Part shown: positions 1-8,811 of the stretch, in pieces
Numbering within the stretch: position 1 is the first letter of the stretch
How the letters are laid out: every line of letters begins with the position of its first letter
NCBI RefSeq assembly: GCF_036014195.1
Contig: NZ_CP107918.1
Span: 5,642,001-5,706,000, forward strand
Direction of reading: 5' to 3'
DNA length: 64,000 bases
From: Streptomyces sp. NBC_00442
GTDB lineage: Bacteria; Actinomycetota; Actinomycetes; Streptomycetales; Streptomycetaceae
Notes under the pieces: model-generated
What the model was told of the DNA's origin: nothing
The model's database searches: none
Seen by the model: the letters and a program-made list of their open reading frames with translations, nothing else
Position numbers and translations under genes: made by a program

Positions 1-804
1 CGCCTCGGTGACGGCCCGCGCCATCGCACCCAGCTGCTCCGGGTCGGTGGGCCGGATCTGCAGGGTGCGGCCGCCGACCCGTGCCTTGAGCTCGTCGACC
101 TCGCCGTTGGCGATGACCTTGCCGCGGTCGATGACGGTCAGCTCACCCGCCAGCTGCTCGGCCTCCTCCATGTACTGCGTGGTCAGCAGCACCGTGGAGC
201 CCTCGGCGACCATGCGGCGCACCTCGTCCCACACCTCGTTGCGGGTGCGCGGGTCCAGCCCCGTGGTCGGCTCGTCCAGGTACAGCACGGCCGGCTGGCC
301 GATCATGGAGGCGGCCAGGTCGAGCCTGCGGCGCATGCCGCCCGAGTACGTCAGCGCGGGCCGCTTGGCGGCGTCCGTGAGCGAGAAGCGCTCCAGGAGC
401 TCGTCGGCGCGGGAGCGGGCGTCCTTGCGGGACAGGTCGAGCAGCCGGCCGATCATGTACAGGTTCTCGCGGCCGGAGAGCTTCTCGTCGACCGAGGCGT
501 ACTGCCCGGTCAGGCCGATGGTGCGGCGCAGCTGGCGGGGCTGCCTCACCACGTCGTACCCGGCCACCACCGCGGTTCCGGCGTCCGGCACGAGCAGGGT
601 GGACAGACAGCGCACGAGCGTGGTCTTGCCGGCGCCGTTCGGCCCGAGGACACCGAGCACGGTGCCCTCGCGGACGTCCAGGTCGACGCCGTCCAGCGCC
701 TTGGTGTCGCCGAAGTGCTTCACCAGCCCCCGTACGGAGACGGCTGTGCCGGCACCGGCCGTGCCGTCCCCGTTGCTGCTGAACTTCTTGTCGATTCGCG
801 TCAT
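1..804 (-). CDS. DrrA-type ABC transporter ATP-binding protein, 3' end cut by window edge
   Basis: The visible 268 residues are the ATPase subunit of a drug or lipid exporter of the daunorubicin-resistance (DrrA) class, which would energise a partner permease lying beyond the left edge. The Walker A segment reads GPNGAGKTT (about residues 48-56), the signature is YSGGMRRRLDLA, Walker B is LYLDEPTTGLDP, and the H-loop region reads TTQYMEEAEQLA, where Gln replaces the usual His, as is common in DrrA proteins. The ATG at 804 follows a 127-bp gap after panB that holds a hairpin, so it is probably transcribed separately. The C-terminus is missing because the window ends. The family assignment is firm; the substrate cannot be told. 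Confidence 0.9.
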   Translation of the reverse strand, partial: MTRIDKKFSSNGDGTAGAGTAVSVRGLVKHFGDTKALDGVDLDVREGTVLGVLGPNGAGKTTLVRCLSTLLVPDAGTAVVAGYDVVRQPRQLRRTIGLTGQYASVDEKLSGRENLYMIGRLLDLSRKDARSRADELLERFSLTDAAKRPALTYSGGMRRRLDLAASMIGQPAVLYLDEPTTGLDPRTRNEVWDEVRRMVAEGSTVLLTTQYMEEAEQLAGELTVIDRGKVIANGEVDELKARVGGRTLQIRPTDPEQLGAMARAVTEA

Positions 805-856
805 GGACACCAAGGTGCCAGGTGCCACCGACAATCCGCCGACAGCCGGCCGACAG

Positions 857-902
857 ACGACGGACAGCCCGCCGATGGGGGAAGTCGGCGGACTGTCGTC
901 GT
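857..902. terminator. Imperfect hairpin between panB and the ABC gene
   Basis: Arms at 857-876 and 884-902 (ACGACGGACAG.. against ..CTGTCGTCGT) pair over roughly 19 bp with one bulge and one or two mismatches, around a short G-rich loop. It lies just past the panB stop codon. It has no T-run, as is usual in Streptomyces. Most likely it terminates panB transcription or stabilises its 3' end. Confidence 0.55.
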
Positions 903-931
903 GACCGCAGTGGCTGAAGGGGGAGCGACGG

Positions 932-1810
932 TCAGTGGAAGGTGTGCTCCTCGGCGGGGAACGCCCCGCCGACGACCTCTCCGGCGAACGCCTTCGCCGC
1001 GTTCCCGAGGGACTCGCGCAGGTTCATGTACTGCTTGGTGAAGCGCGGGGTCCTGCCGGGCGTGAGGCCCACCATGTCGGTGTAGACCAGCACCTGCGCG
1101 TCGCACGCGGCGCCCGCGCCGATGCCCACCGTCGGGATGTGCAGGTTGCGGGTCACCTCGGCGGCGAGCTCCGCGGGGACCAGTTCGAGCACGAGGGCGA
1201 AGGCGCCCGCGTCCTGGACCGCCTTGGCGTCGCGCAGCAGCTGGTGCGCCGCCTCGTCGCCACGGCCCTGCACCCGGTAGCCCAGGGTGTTCACCGACTG
1301 CGGCGTGAGGCCGACGTGGCCCATGACGGGAATGCCGGAGTCGACGAGCAGCCGGATCTGCTCGTGGCTGCGCTCGCCGCCCTCCAGCTTGACCGCGCCG
1401 ACGCCCGCGTCCTTGACCAGGCGCATGGCGCTGCGCAGCGCCTGTACCGGACCCTCCTGGTACGAGCCGAAGGGCAGGTCGGCCACGACGAGGGAGCGCG
1501 AGGTGCCCCGCACGACGGCCGCGGACAGCATGGTGATCTCGTCCAGAGTGACCGGGACGGTCGTCTCGTATCCGAGGTGGCAGTTGCCCATCGAGTCGCC
1601 CACGAGCAGGACCGGGATGCCGGCCTCGTCGAAGACGGACGCGGTCATCGCGTCGTAGGCGGTGAGCATGGGCCACTTCTCGCCGCGCGCCTTGGCGGCG
1701 GCGATGTCGTGCACGGTGATGCGCCGAGTGCCCTTGCCTCCGTACAGCGCCTTGGGATCGCTGCTGTCGGAAGCCTTCTGGTTCTGGGCAGCCTGAACGT
1801 GTTGCGTCAT
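932..1810 (-). CDS. panB: 3-methyl-2-oxobutanoate hydroxymethyltransferase (pantothenate synthesis)
   Basis: PanB transfers a hydroxymethyl group from 5,10-methylene-tetrahydrofolate to alpha-ketoisovalerate to give ketopantoate, the first committed step towards pantothenate and coenzyme A, in the cytosol. The 292-residue protein carries the family blocks MLTAYDAMTASVFDEAG (about 50-66), VLLVGDSMGNCHLGY with the metal-binding Asp, VVADLPFGSYQEGP, and PVMGHVGLTPQSVN. The C-terminal part includes IGAGAACDAQVLVYTDMVG. The ATG at 1810 has a CAGGAG ribosome site eight bases upstream. The N-terminal 30 residues (Gln/Ser/Asp-rich) are a linker typical of actinobacterial PanB. It stands alone here, divergent from the MFS gene across about 180 bp; panC/panD are not nearby. 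Confidence 0.97.
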   Translation of the reverse strand: MTQHVQAAQNQKASDSSDPKALYGGKGTRRITVHDIAAAKARGEKWPMLTAYDAMTASVFDEAGIPVLLVGDSMGNCHLGYETTVPVTLDEITMLSAAVVRGTSRSLVVADLPFGSYQEGPVQALRSAMRLVKDAGVGAVKLEGGERSHEQIRLLVDSGIPVMGHVGLTPQSVNTLGYRVQGRGDEAAHQLLRDAKAVQDAGAFALVLELVPAELAAEVTRNLHIPTVGIGAGAACDAQVLVYTDMVGLTPGRTPRFTKQYMNLRESLGNAAKAFAGEVVGGAFPAEEHTFH

Positions 1811-1953
1811 CGCAACGGCTCCTGTTCGTCATCTCGAAGCGCCCTCACGGCGTCTCCGGACCACATCCATGGTGGCATCCCGTGCCCCCCGCCGGGAAGT
1901 GGGTGTGACGCGAAGCCACATCGGCGCGGTGCCGTGAGCAAAGACTCCCTATA

Positions 1954-1971
1954 CGAGACGGCGCCGTATCG
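1954..1971. promoter_or_regulatory. Palindromic operator candidate upstream of the MFS exporter
   Basis: CGAGACGGCGCCGTATCG is an 18-bp dyad with a single mismatched pair, sitting 23 bp before the MFS start codon. Its size and symmetry suit a TetR-family dimer. The likely ligand is the TetR protein encoded just downstream of the exporter (3711-4331). This is an inference from position and symmetry only. Confidence 0.5.
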
Positions 1972-1993
1972 AAATTGATTTACGCTGGTGCAC

Positions 1994-3601
1994 ATGTCAA
2001 CCACGCCTGCCGCGTCCGGCGCCCCGGCCGCCCCCCGGATACCCGAAGCCGTCCACCGCCGACGCTGGGCGATCCTCGCCGTCCTGATGCTCAGCCTGCT
2101 GATCGTCGTCCTGGACAACTCGATCCTCAACGTCGCCGTCAAGACGATCGCGAGCCCCGCACCCACCGGTCTCGGCGCCACCCAGAGCGAGCTGGAGTGG
2201 GCGATCAACGCCTATACGCTCGTCTTCGCCGGACTGCTCTTCACCTCGGGACTGCTCGGCGACCGGCTCGGCCGCAAGAAGATCCTGCTCTTCGGCATCA
2301 CCGTCTTCGGCCTCGGCTCGGTGCTCGCGGCCTTCTCCAACTCCCCGGACCAGCTCATCGCGTTCCGCGCCCTGATGGGCCTCGGCGGCGCCTTCGTGAT
2401 GCCCGCCACCCTCGCCGTCCTGATGAACGTCTTCGAGCGCGACGAGCAGCCCAAGGCGATCGGCATCTGGGCCGGCGGCGTGGGCCTCGCCATCGCGATC
2501 GGCCCGATCACCGGCGGCGTCCTGCTCCAGCACTTCTGGTGGGGCTCGGTCTTCCTCGTCAACGTGCCCGTCGTGATCATCGCGCTGATCGCGATGGTCG
2601 TGCTCGTCCCGGACTCCAAGGACCCGAGCCCCGGCAAGCTCGACCCGGTGGGCGTGCTGCTGTCCGTCGTGGGTCTCGTGCTGCTCGTGTACGGCATCAT
2701 CCACGGCGGCGAACTCGCGGACTTCACCGATCCGACGGTGCTCGCCACGATCCTGGGCGGCATCGCGGTCCTGGTGGCCTTCGTCGTGTACGAGAAGCGC
2801 TGCGACCACCCCGCCATCGACATCGGCTACTTCAAGAAGCCCGCCTTCTCGGCCGCCGTCGTCGCCATCGCACTGACCTTCTTCGCGCTGATGGGCGTGA
2901 CCTTCTTCTCCGTCTTCTACATGCAGAGCGTGCGCGGCTACAGCGCCCTGCAGTCCGGGCTCCTCATCCTGCCGCTCGCCGTCGCCCAGATGCTCTTCGC
3001 GCCGCGCGCCCGGCTCGTCGTCGACCGGTTCGGCGCGCGCGCCGTCTGCACCGCCGGACTGATCCTGGTGGCCATCGGCCTCGCCGCCTTCGGCCTGTTC
3101 GACGCGAACACCCCGATCTGGCTCATGGAGGTCGTCTTCTTCCTCCAGGGCACCGGAATGGCGCACATCATGCCGCCCGTCACCGTCTCCATCATGCAGT
3201 CGCTGCCGCGCGAGAAGGCCGGCTCGGGCTCCGCGGTCAACAACACCTTCCGCCAGGTCGGCGGCGCGCTCGGTGTGGCCGTGCTCGGCTCGCTGCTCTC
3301 CACCGTGTACCGCGGCGACATCGAGGGCCACCTCGGCGCCGTCCCCGAAGGGGCGCGCAAGGCGGCCGGCGAATCCATCGAGGCGACCCTCGGCATCGCC
3401 GAGCGGATGGGCCCCGCGGGCAAGGCCCTGATCGGCCCGGCCCACGACGCCTTCATCCACGCCATGCACATCACCGCCCTCGCCTCGTCCGGGGTGGCGC
3501 TGCTCGGCGCGGTCGTCGTCGCCCTGTTCCTGCCGCCGAAGCCGCCCGCGGCCGCTTCCCCCACGGAGCAGGACCGTCCCACCGAGGCCGCCCGCCGCTA
3601 G
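1994..3601 (+). CDS. MFS drug:H+ antiporter, DHA2 (EmrB/QacA) family
   Basis: A 535-residue membrane protein of the 14-helix DHA2 family, which exports toxic compounds in exchange for protons. Family marks are [13 protein letters not shown] in helix 1 (motif D1), the motif A loop [16 protein letters not shown] near residues 80-95, and motif C-like [14 protein letters not shown]. The tail is hydrophilic and Pro/Ala-rich. A GTG six bases earlier (1988) is the alternative start; neither has a clear ribosome site, and a leaderless or short-leader message is possible. The TetR gene follows 109 bp downstream on the same strand and probably represses it through the dyad at 1954-1971. The substrate is unknown. 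Confidence 0.92.
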   Translation: MSTTPAASGAPAAPRIPEAVHRRRWAILAVLMLSLLIVVLDNSILNVAVKTIASPAPTGLGATQSELEWAINAYTLVFAGLLFTSGLLGDRLGRKKILLFGITVFGLGSVLAAFSNSPDQLIAFRALMGLGGAFVMPATLAVLMNVFERDEQPKAIGIWAGGVGLAIAIGPITGGVLLQHFWWGSVFLVNVPVVIIALIAMVVLVPDSKDPSPGKLDPVGVLLSVVGLVLLVYGIIHGGELADFTDPTVLATILGGIAVLVAFVVYEKRCDHPAIDIGYFKKPAFSAAVVAIALTFFALMGVTFFSVFYMQSVRGYSALQSGLLILPLAVAQMLFAPRARLVVDRFGARAVCTAGLILVAIGLAAFGLFDANTPIWLMEVVFFLQGTGMAHIMPPVTVSIMQSLPREKAGSGSAVNNTFRQVGGALGVAVLGSLLSTVYRGDIEGHLGAVPEGARKAAGESIEATLGIAERMGPAGKALIGPAHDAFIHAMHITALASSGVALLGAVVVALFLPPKPPAAASPTEQDRPTEAARR

Positions 3602-3710
3602 GGAGTGTCTTCGAAGTGGCGTCGTCCGCCCGCCGGCCGGACGGGACGTCGACGACACGCCCCAGGGCCTTTGGGACAATCGGGGGTCGGCGAGGAGAAG
3701 CGGAGCGGGC

Positions 3711-4331
3711 GTGACCCTGATGGACGACCAGCACAAGCACGGCGAACCACGGCGCGGGCGGCCCCGCTCCGAAGCCGTGGAGCGCCAGATCCTGGAAGCC
3801 GTGATCGCGCTGCTGGAAGAAGGCGTACCGCTCGCCGAGCTCTCCATCGAACGCATCGCCCGCACCGCAGGCGTCGGCAAGGCCACCATCTACCGGCGCT
3901 GGGCCGGCAAGGAGGAGCTGTACGTCGAGGTCGTCCGGTCCATGGAGTCGCCGAGCCCGCCGCTGCCCGGCCACTCCCTGCGGGGCGACCTCGTCGCCAC
4001 CGTCGACAACGTACGGCTGCGGGGCGCGGCCAAGCGGTCCTCCGCCCTGCTGCACAACGTCTTCGCCCAGATGCAGAGCTATCCCAAGCTCTGGTCCAAG
4101 TACCACAGCCTGGTCGTCGATCCCCGCCGCCGGCTCCTCGACGAGGTGCTGCGGCGGGGCATCGAGAACGGGGAGATCCGCGCGGACATCGACGTCGATC
4201 TGGTCGGTGACCTCCTGGTCGCCCCGATGCTGGTGCGCACCCTGTGGCGGCCCGACGCCGAACTGCCGGGACCCGAGCTCGCCGAGCACATCGTCGACGC
4301 CGTCCTCGAAGGGCTGCGCCCGGCCCGTTGA
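3711..4331 (+). CDS. TetR-family transcriptional repressor
   Basis: A 206-residue regulator. The N-terminal helix-turn-helix spans about residues 28-65 (LSIERIARTAGVGKATIYRRW followed by AGKEELYVEVV), which is canonical for TetR. The C-terminal part matches the TetR_C domain with a helical ligand/dimer region. GTG at 3711 is preferred because GGAG lies five bases upstream; an ATG nine bases further in is the alternative. It is co-oriented with the MFS exporter and is the obvious regulator for it, probably inactivated by an exported drug. Local regulation is inferred from adjacency. Confidence 0.9.
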   Translation: MTLMDDQHKHGEPRRGRPRSEAVERQILEAVIALLEEGVPLAELSIERIARTAGVGKATIYRRWAGKEELYVEVVRSMESPSPPLPGHSLRGDLVATVDNVRLRGAAKRSSALLHNVFAQMQSYPKLWSKYHSLVVDPRRRLLDEVLRRGIENGEIRADIDVDLVGDLLVAPMLVRTLWRPDAELPGPELAEHIVDAVLEGLRPAR

Positions 4332-4515
4332 ATGTGCGCGTTGTGTCACAGGGCCCCGCGCACGGCTCCGACCTGGAACCCCGCACCGCGCCCGTTCGTC
4401 CTGCTGGCCGTGGAGATGTCGTGCGAGGAGCGCGACGGCAGGGAAGGCCGCCCCGTTTTCGCCTAGGGTCGAACAGCGGGGAACGGTGTGCGAGAACAGC
4501 AGTGAGGACAGCGGT

Positions 4516-5538
4516 ATGGCGCGGGCGTACATGACGGAGACGGGCGACGGAAGCGCGGAGGACGAGCGCACCCGGTCCCGGTTCCAACGCCTGCTCGACG
4601 GCTGGCGCGGCGACCCCGGGATCTGGCGCCGAGGGATGGCGCTCACCGCCATCGCCGTCGTGATCGCCCTCGTGATGATCCTGCACTCGCACATTCCCAA
4701 CTCGGTCGGCAACCTCGGCTCGCTCTCCGAGACCTTCCTGCCCTGGCTCGGCGTGTTCGTGCCGGTCCTGCTCGGCCTCGCGCTGTGGCGCCGCTCGGCG
4801 ACCGCCCTGATCGCGCTGCTGCTTCCGGTCATCATCTGGCTCAACATGTTCGGCGGGCTGCTCACCGACAAGCAGAGCGCGGGCGGCAACCTGGTCGTGG
4901 CGACCCACAACGTCAACGCCGACAACCCCGACCCGGTCGGCACGGCCCGGCAGGTCGCCGCCTCCGGCGCGCAGATCGTGGCGCTCGAGGAGATCCCGGG
5001 CGACAAGGTGGCGACGTACAAGCAGGCCCTCGCCGACCTCTACCCGTACCACTCGGTGCAGGGCACGGTCGGCCTGTGGTCCAAGTACGAGCTGAGCGAC
5101 AGCCGGCCGGTCGACATCAAGATGGGCTGGACGCGGGCGATGCGCTCCACCGTGAAGACCCCGACCGGCGACGTCGCGGTGTACGTCGCCCACATGCCGT
5201 CCGTACGGGTCAAGCTGAACGCCGGCTTCACCGCCAACCAGCGGGACAACAGCGCCTACACGCTGGGCGAGGCGATCTCCGCCGAACCCAGCCAGAAGGT
5301 GATCCTGCTCGGCGACCTCAACGGCACGATGAACGACCGCTCCCTGAACAACATCACCGCGCAGATGCGCTCCACCCAGGGAGCCGCGGGCGACGGCTAC
5401 GGCTTCAGCTGGCCGGCCGCGTTCCCGATGGCCCGCATCGACCAGATCATGGTGAAGGGCATCCAGCCGAAGTCGTCCTGGACGCTGGCGAGGACGGGCA
5501 GCGACCATCTGCCGGTCGCGGCGCGCCTCCAGGTCTGA
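4516..5538 (+). CDS. Endonuclease/exonuclease/phosphatase-fold membrane protein
   Basis: A 340-residue protein with three hydrophobic helices near the N-terminus (about 38-58, 72-92, 95-115), then an extracytoplasmic EEP (DNase I-like) domain. Catalytic-type motifs are VATHNVNADNP (Asn), VALEEIPG (metal-binding Glu), LLGDLNGT (Asp/Asn) and SDHLPVAARL (terminal Asp-His). Members cleave phosphodiesters in nucleic acids, lipids or inositol phosphates; the substrate here is unknown. ATG at 4516 has GAGGA seven bases upstream. An in-frame GTG at 4486 would add ten residues. A Streptomyces-like -10 hexamer (TAGGGT) lies about 50 bp upstream. The stop codon lies within a tandem repeat. Confidence 0.85.
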   Translation: MARAYMTETGDGSAEDERTRSRFQRLLDGWRGDPGIWRRGMALTAIAVVIALVMILHSHIPNSVGNLGSLSETFLPWLGVFVPVLLGLALWRRSATALIALLLPVIIWLNMFGGLLTDKQSAGGNLVVATHNVNADNPDPVGTARQVAASGAQIVALEEIPGDKVATYKQALADLYPYHSVQGTVGLWSKYELSDSRPVDIKMGWTRAMRSTVKTPTGDVAVYVAHMPSVRVKLNAGFTANQRDNSAYTLGEAISAEPSQKVILLGDLNGTMNDRSLNNITAQMRSTQGAAGDGYGFSWPAAFPMARIDQIMVKGIQPKSSWTLARTGSDHLPVAARLQV

Positions 5539-5588
5539 GGCCGCGCCTCCAGGTCCGAGGCGCGCCCCGAGGTCCGAGGCCGGGCCTC
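5523..5588. repeat. 20-bp GC-rich tandem repeat running through a stop codon
   Basis: Three units of 19-20 bp (about GCGCCTCCAGGTCYGAGGCC) start at 5523, 5543 and 5562, and a fourth partial unit follows. The first unit encodes the last residues and stop codon of the EEP-fold protein; the others extend into the intergenic region. They end in a strong GC hairpin (GGCCGGGCC region) that may act as a terminator. Confidence 0.75.
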
Positions 5589-5654
5589 CCCGGCCGGGGC
5601 CCGGCCCGCCCCGGCCGACGTGCGCGAGCCCGCCCCCGCGCCGATCATGGGCGC

Positions 5655-7088
5655 ATGACGACCACGGATGCCTCCGACGAAGAAGTCGCCACGGACGAAG
5701 GGACCACACGGCGGTTCATCTCCTGGGTGACGCTCGGCCTGATGACGACGGCGTCCGTCGCGAGCCTGCGCCCGTCGCCCTCGATGGCCATCTACGGCCT
5801 GGCCGCCGTCTTCCTCTACCTCCTGCCGGCCGTCGTCTTCCTGCTCCCCACCGCCCTGGTCGGCGCGGAGCTGGCCTCCGGCTGGACCGGCGGCATCTAC
5901 CGCTGGGTGAGCGAGGCGCTCGGCAAACCGCTCGGCTTCCTCGCCGTCTGGTGCCAGTTCGCCATGACGATCGCCTACTACCCGAGCCTGCTCGCCTACG
6001 TCGCCTCGACCTTCGCGTACGTCATCAACCCGAGGCTCGCCGAGAACGGGCTCTACGTCGCCGTCGTCATCGTCGTCATCTACTGGACCGGGGTGTGGAT
6101 CTCCTCCCGGGGCACGAAGACGGTCGCCGGGCTCAGCTCCCTCGGTCTCGTCATCGGCACCCTCGTCCCCGGCGTCGTCCTGGTGATCCTCGGCTTCGTC
6201 TTCCTCGGCCAGGGCAACCCGTCGGCGGCTCCCATGAGCCCCTCGCACTGGCTGCCGCCGTGGACCGGCCTCGCCAGCCTGGTCCTCGTCGTCAACAACT
6301 TCCTTTCGTACGCGGGCATGGAGATGAACGGCGTCCACGTGTCCTCGCTGCGCCACCCCAAGCGCGAGTACCCCAGGTCGATGTTCCTCGCGACCGGCCT
6401 GGTGCTGCTGATCTTCATCCTTCCGGCCCTGGCCATCTCCTGGGTCATGCCGTCCGAGGAACTGAGCCTCACCGCGGGCCTGATGCAGGCCTTCCAGGCG
6501 TTCTTCGACCACTTCCACATCGGCTGGATGACCAGGATCGTCGGCGTGATGCTGGTGGCGGCCGCGCTCGGCGGCATGCTCACCTGGCTCGCGGGACCGG
6601 CCAAGGGCCTGGTGCTGCTGTCGCGCCAGGAGGGGTACCTGCCGCCGTTCCTCCAGCGGCTGAACCGGTACGGCGCCCCGCGGAACATCATGGTCGCCCA
6701 GGGCGTCGTCACCACCCTGATCGGCATCCTGTACGCGTTCAGCGGCGACGTGTCGAGCGCGTACTGGATGTTCTCGGTCATCACCGTGCAGATCTATCTG
6801 ATCGCCTATCTGCTGATGTTCGTGGCCGTGGTCCGGCTGCGCAGGACCCGGCCGGAGGTGGAACGCGGTTTCACCGTGCCGGCCGTCGCATGGGTGGCGG
6901 GCATCGGGTTCGTGGCGTCGGTGGCGGCGCTGTGCATCGGGTTCGTGCCGCCGGACCAGTTCGGCGGCCAGCCGCTGTGGCGCTACCTCCTGATCGTCGG
7001 CGGCGGCCTCCTGGTGCTCGGCCTCCTCGCGCCGCTCGCCTTCCTGCGGTTCCGCAAGCCCAGCTGGGTGCATCCGGACCACCGGTGA
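5655..7088 (+). CDS. APC-superfamily amino-acid permease (GadC/glutamate:GABA antiporter-like)
   Basis: A 477-residue, roughly 12-helix permease. The N-terminal helix holds TASVASLRPSPSMAIYGLA, similar to the unwound TM1 substrate segment of APC transporters. GWTGGIYRWVSEALGKPLGF matches the conserved loop after helix 2. LVLVVNNFLSYAGMEMNGVHV resembles helix 6 of the glutamate:GABA antiporter group. It probably moves amino acids or polyamine-related amines across the membrane; the substrate is not certain. ATG at 5655 lacks a clear ribosome site. A polar 17-residue N-terminus precedes the membrane domain. There is no enzyme partner nearby, so it is not a classical acid-resistance pair. Confidence 0.87.
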   Translation: MTTTDASDEEVATDEGTTRRFISWVTLGLMTTASVASLRPSPSMAIYGLAAVFLYLLPAVVFLLPTALVGAELASGWTGGIYRWVSEALGKPLGFLAVWCQFAMTIAYYPSLLAYVASTFAYVINPRLAENGLYVAVVIVVIYWTGVWISSRGTKTVAGLSSLGLVIGTLVPGVVLVILGFVFLGQGNPSAAPMSPSHWLPPWTGLASLVLVVNNFLSYAGMEMNGVHVSSLRHPKREYPRSMFLATGLVLLIFILPALAISWVMPSEELSLTAGLMQAFQAFFDHFHIGWMTRIVGVMLVAAALGGMLTWLAGPAKGLVLLSRQEGYLPPFLQRLNRYGAPRNIMVAQGVVTTLIGILYAFSGDVSSAYWMFSVITVQIYLIAYLLMFVAVVRLRRTRPEVERGFTVPAVAWVAGIGFVASVAALCIGFVPPDQFGGQPLWRYLLIVGGGLLVLGLLAPLAFLRFRKPSWVHPDHR

Positions 7089-7120
7089 GTGGCCGGCGCC
7101 CCGGTACGCTCGGCCCCATC

Positions 7121-7813
7121 ATGTCCCGCAGCGGAGTGCGCCCCCGGCCGGTGGCCGCCCTGCTCGCGCTCGGCGCCCTCGCCTACACCGCCTGGGTCCT
7201 CGAACTCCTCGTCCAGACCGGCCTCGACCCGGTCCGGGCGTACGTGAGCGAACTCGCCGCCGCCGACCAGCCGCTCGGCGGCCTCTTCCGCGCGACCGAC
7301 CTCGCGGCGGGGCTGCTGGTCCTCGCAGCCGCGGTCTGCGCGCTCCTGCGCTGCGACCGGCGGCCCTGGTCGTTGGCCGGCTGGTCCGGCCTCGCGCTCT
7401 TCGGCGCCGCCACCGCCCTCGACTCCCGGCTCCCGTTGAGCTGCGCCCCGACCGCCGACCCGGTCTGCCAGGCCCGCGAGACGGCGGGCCTGGTCCCCGC
7501 GACGCACACCGCGCACGCGGTGAGCAGCAGCCTCGCGATGACGGGCGCGCTGGTGGCCGTCGTCGCCCTCACCGTGGCGGCCCGCCGCTACGGGTGGTGG
7601 CGGCCGCTGGACGCGCCCCTCGGCCCGGCCCTCGTCGGCCTCGAACTCCTCGCCACCGCCTGGACGTTGGCCTCGGTCGCCGCCTTCCAGGCGGGCCGGG
7701 GCACCTGGGCGCTCGGCGCGGGCCAGCGCCTTCAGGTCCTCCTGGTGGCGCTGTGGCTCGCGGTACTGGCGTGGAGCGTGGCACGGGAGGAGCGGGCGTG
7801 CGGGTGTTCCTGA
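7121..7813 (+). CDS. DUF998 integral membrane protein
   Basis: A 230-residue protein with about six transmembrane segments and the DUF998 hallmark DPVRAYVSELAAADQPLGG after the first helix. The function of the family is unknown. Three cysteines lie in the central loop (LSCAPTADPVCQ). ATG at 7121 is used here; an in-frame GTG at 7085 would overlap the permease stop codon (GTGA) and allow coupling, adding 12 residues. Its 3' end overlaps the hydrolase gene by 16 bp, so the two are co-transcribed. Confidence 0.8.
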   Translation: MSRSGVRPRPVAALLALGALAYTAWVLELLVQTGLDPVRAYVSELAAADQPLGGLFRATDLAAGLLVLAAAVCALLRCDRRPWSLAGWSGLALFGAATALDSRLPLSCAPTADPVCQARETAGLVPATHTAHAVSSSLAMTGALVAVVALTVAARRYGWWRPLDAPLGPALVGLELLATAWTLASVAAFQAGRGTWALGAGQRLQVLLVALWLAVLAWSVAREERACGCS

Positions 7814-8631
7814 ACGTGGGAGGGGTGGCGCACCACGTGGTGGTGGAGGGGGCGGGCCCGGTGGTGGTGCTCAGCGCCGGGCTCGGCATGAGCTGGTTCG
7901 ACTGGGACCCCGTGGTGCCGCTCCTGGCCCCGCACCACACGGTCGTACGGTTCGACCGCCCCGGGCACGGGCTCTCCGGGCCGGCGCTCGTGCCGCCGAC
8001 CGCCGCGGGGGAGGCGCACCGGATCGCCGGGCTCCTGGACGCGCTGGGCATCGCCGGTCCCGTCACGGTGGCCGGCCACTCCATCGCGGGCTTCCACGCG
8101 GAGGCCTTCGCGCGGCTGTATCCGGCCCGCACGGCGCGGCTCGTCCTGGTCGACTCCAGCATCGAGGAACACGCCCGGCCTCCGTCGGCCCCGGCCCTCC
8201 GGCTCGCCCTCGCGCGGGCCGCCGCGGCGGTGCTATGCCGCACGGGGATCCCGGCGGCGCTCGGCCCGGCCGCGCGCCGGGCCACGGTGCGGATGTCCCG
8301 TACGGGGGGCGGGGATCCGGCCCCGCGGGATCTGGTGCGGCTGTGCTATCGCACGTCGCGAGTGATGCGGGGGATGGTGCTGGAGAACGCGACGTACGGG
8401 GCGGTGGCGGCCGAACTGCTGCTCCTGCGGCGCCGGTTGCCCCTGCCCGCCGTGCCGGTGACGCTGCTGGCGGGTGCAGCCGGGGGCCCCTCCTGGACCA
8501 CCCGCCACCGTGCCCTCGCGTCCGGGCTGGGGGCCACGTTCCAACTGGCCGCTGGGGCAGGGCACTTGGTGATGCTGGATGCGCCGGGGCTGGTGGCGGG
8601 GGCGATCTTCCCCACCCCGCCCCTTCCCTAG
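7798..8631 (+). CDS. Alpha/beta hydrolase-fold protein
   Basis: A 277-residue alpha/beta hydrolase. The nucleophile elbow is VAGHSIAG (Ser near residue 95), the oxyanion region follows strand 3 (LSAGLGMSWFDWDP), VVRFDRPGHGLSG is the typical loop after strand 4, and the late GAGHLVML supplies the His. It probably hydrolyses an ester or similar small substrate in the cytosol. GTG at 7798 is well supported by GGGAGGA six bases upstream, which lies inside the preceding gene. The 16-bp overlap implies translational coupling with the DUF998 protein. Substrate unknown. Confidence 0.86.
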   Translation: MRVFLNVGGVAHHVVVEGAGPVVVLSAGLGMSWFDWDPVVPLLAPHHTVVRFDRPGHGLSGPALVPPTAAGEAHRIAGLLDALGIAGPVTVAGHSIAGFHAEAFARLYPARTARLVLVDSSIEEHARPPSAPALRLALARAAAAVLCRTGIPAALGPAARRATVRMSRTGGGDPAPRDLVRLCYRTSRVMRGMVLENATYGAVAAELLLLRRRLPLPAVPVTLLAGAAGGPSWTTRHRALASGLGATFQLAAGAGHLVMLDAPGLVAGAIFPTPPLP

Positions 8632-8653
8632 ACCCTCCGGGGGGAGTTCGGTT

Positions 8654-8700
8654 CGGCCGCGGACCGTGCGTGGCTGGTCGCGCAGTTCCCCCGCGCCCCT
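8654..8700 (-). repeat. Dispersed GGGGAACTGCGCG-type repeat, minus orientation
   Basis: Read on the minus strand, 8679-8699 gives the core GGGGCGGGGGAACTGCGCG-like sequence followed by ACCAGCCACGCACGGTCCGCGG. This is the same family as the tandem units at 21499-21790 and the copies at 25035 and about 49320. It lies between convergent genes. Confidence 0.75.
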
Positions 8701-8729
8701 GAAGGCCCGGGGTGCCTCAAGGCGCGCTA

Positions 8730-8769
8730 CGGGGGCGGGGCGGTGAAAAACAGACCGCCCCGCCCCCCG
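8730..8769. terminator. Strong bidirectional hairpin between convergent genes
   Basis: A perfect 15-bp stem (CGGGGGCGGGGCGGT at 8730-8744, with its complement at 8754-8769) encloses the loop GAAAAACAG. It sits between the hydrolase (plus) and the S53 peptidase (minus), where a shared terminator is expected. Confidence 0.85.
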
Positions 8770-8811
8770 GCCACCACGTGGCCGAAGGGCGGGGCGAACC
8801 CTCGTAAGGGA

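Noticed and set aside
4207..4515. A longer start for the EEP-fold protein within the TetR gene
   Set aside because: The extra N-terminal residues are in the wrong frame of the TetR coding region, and ATG 4516 has a good GAGGA ribosome site.
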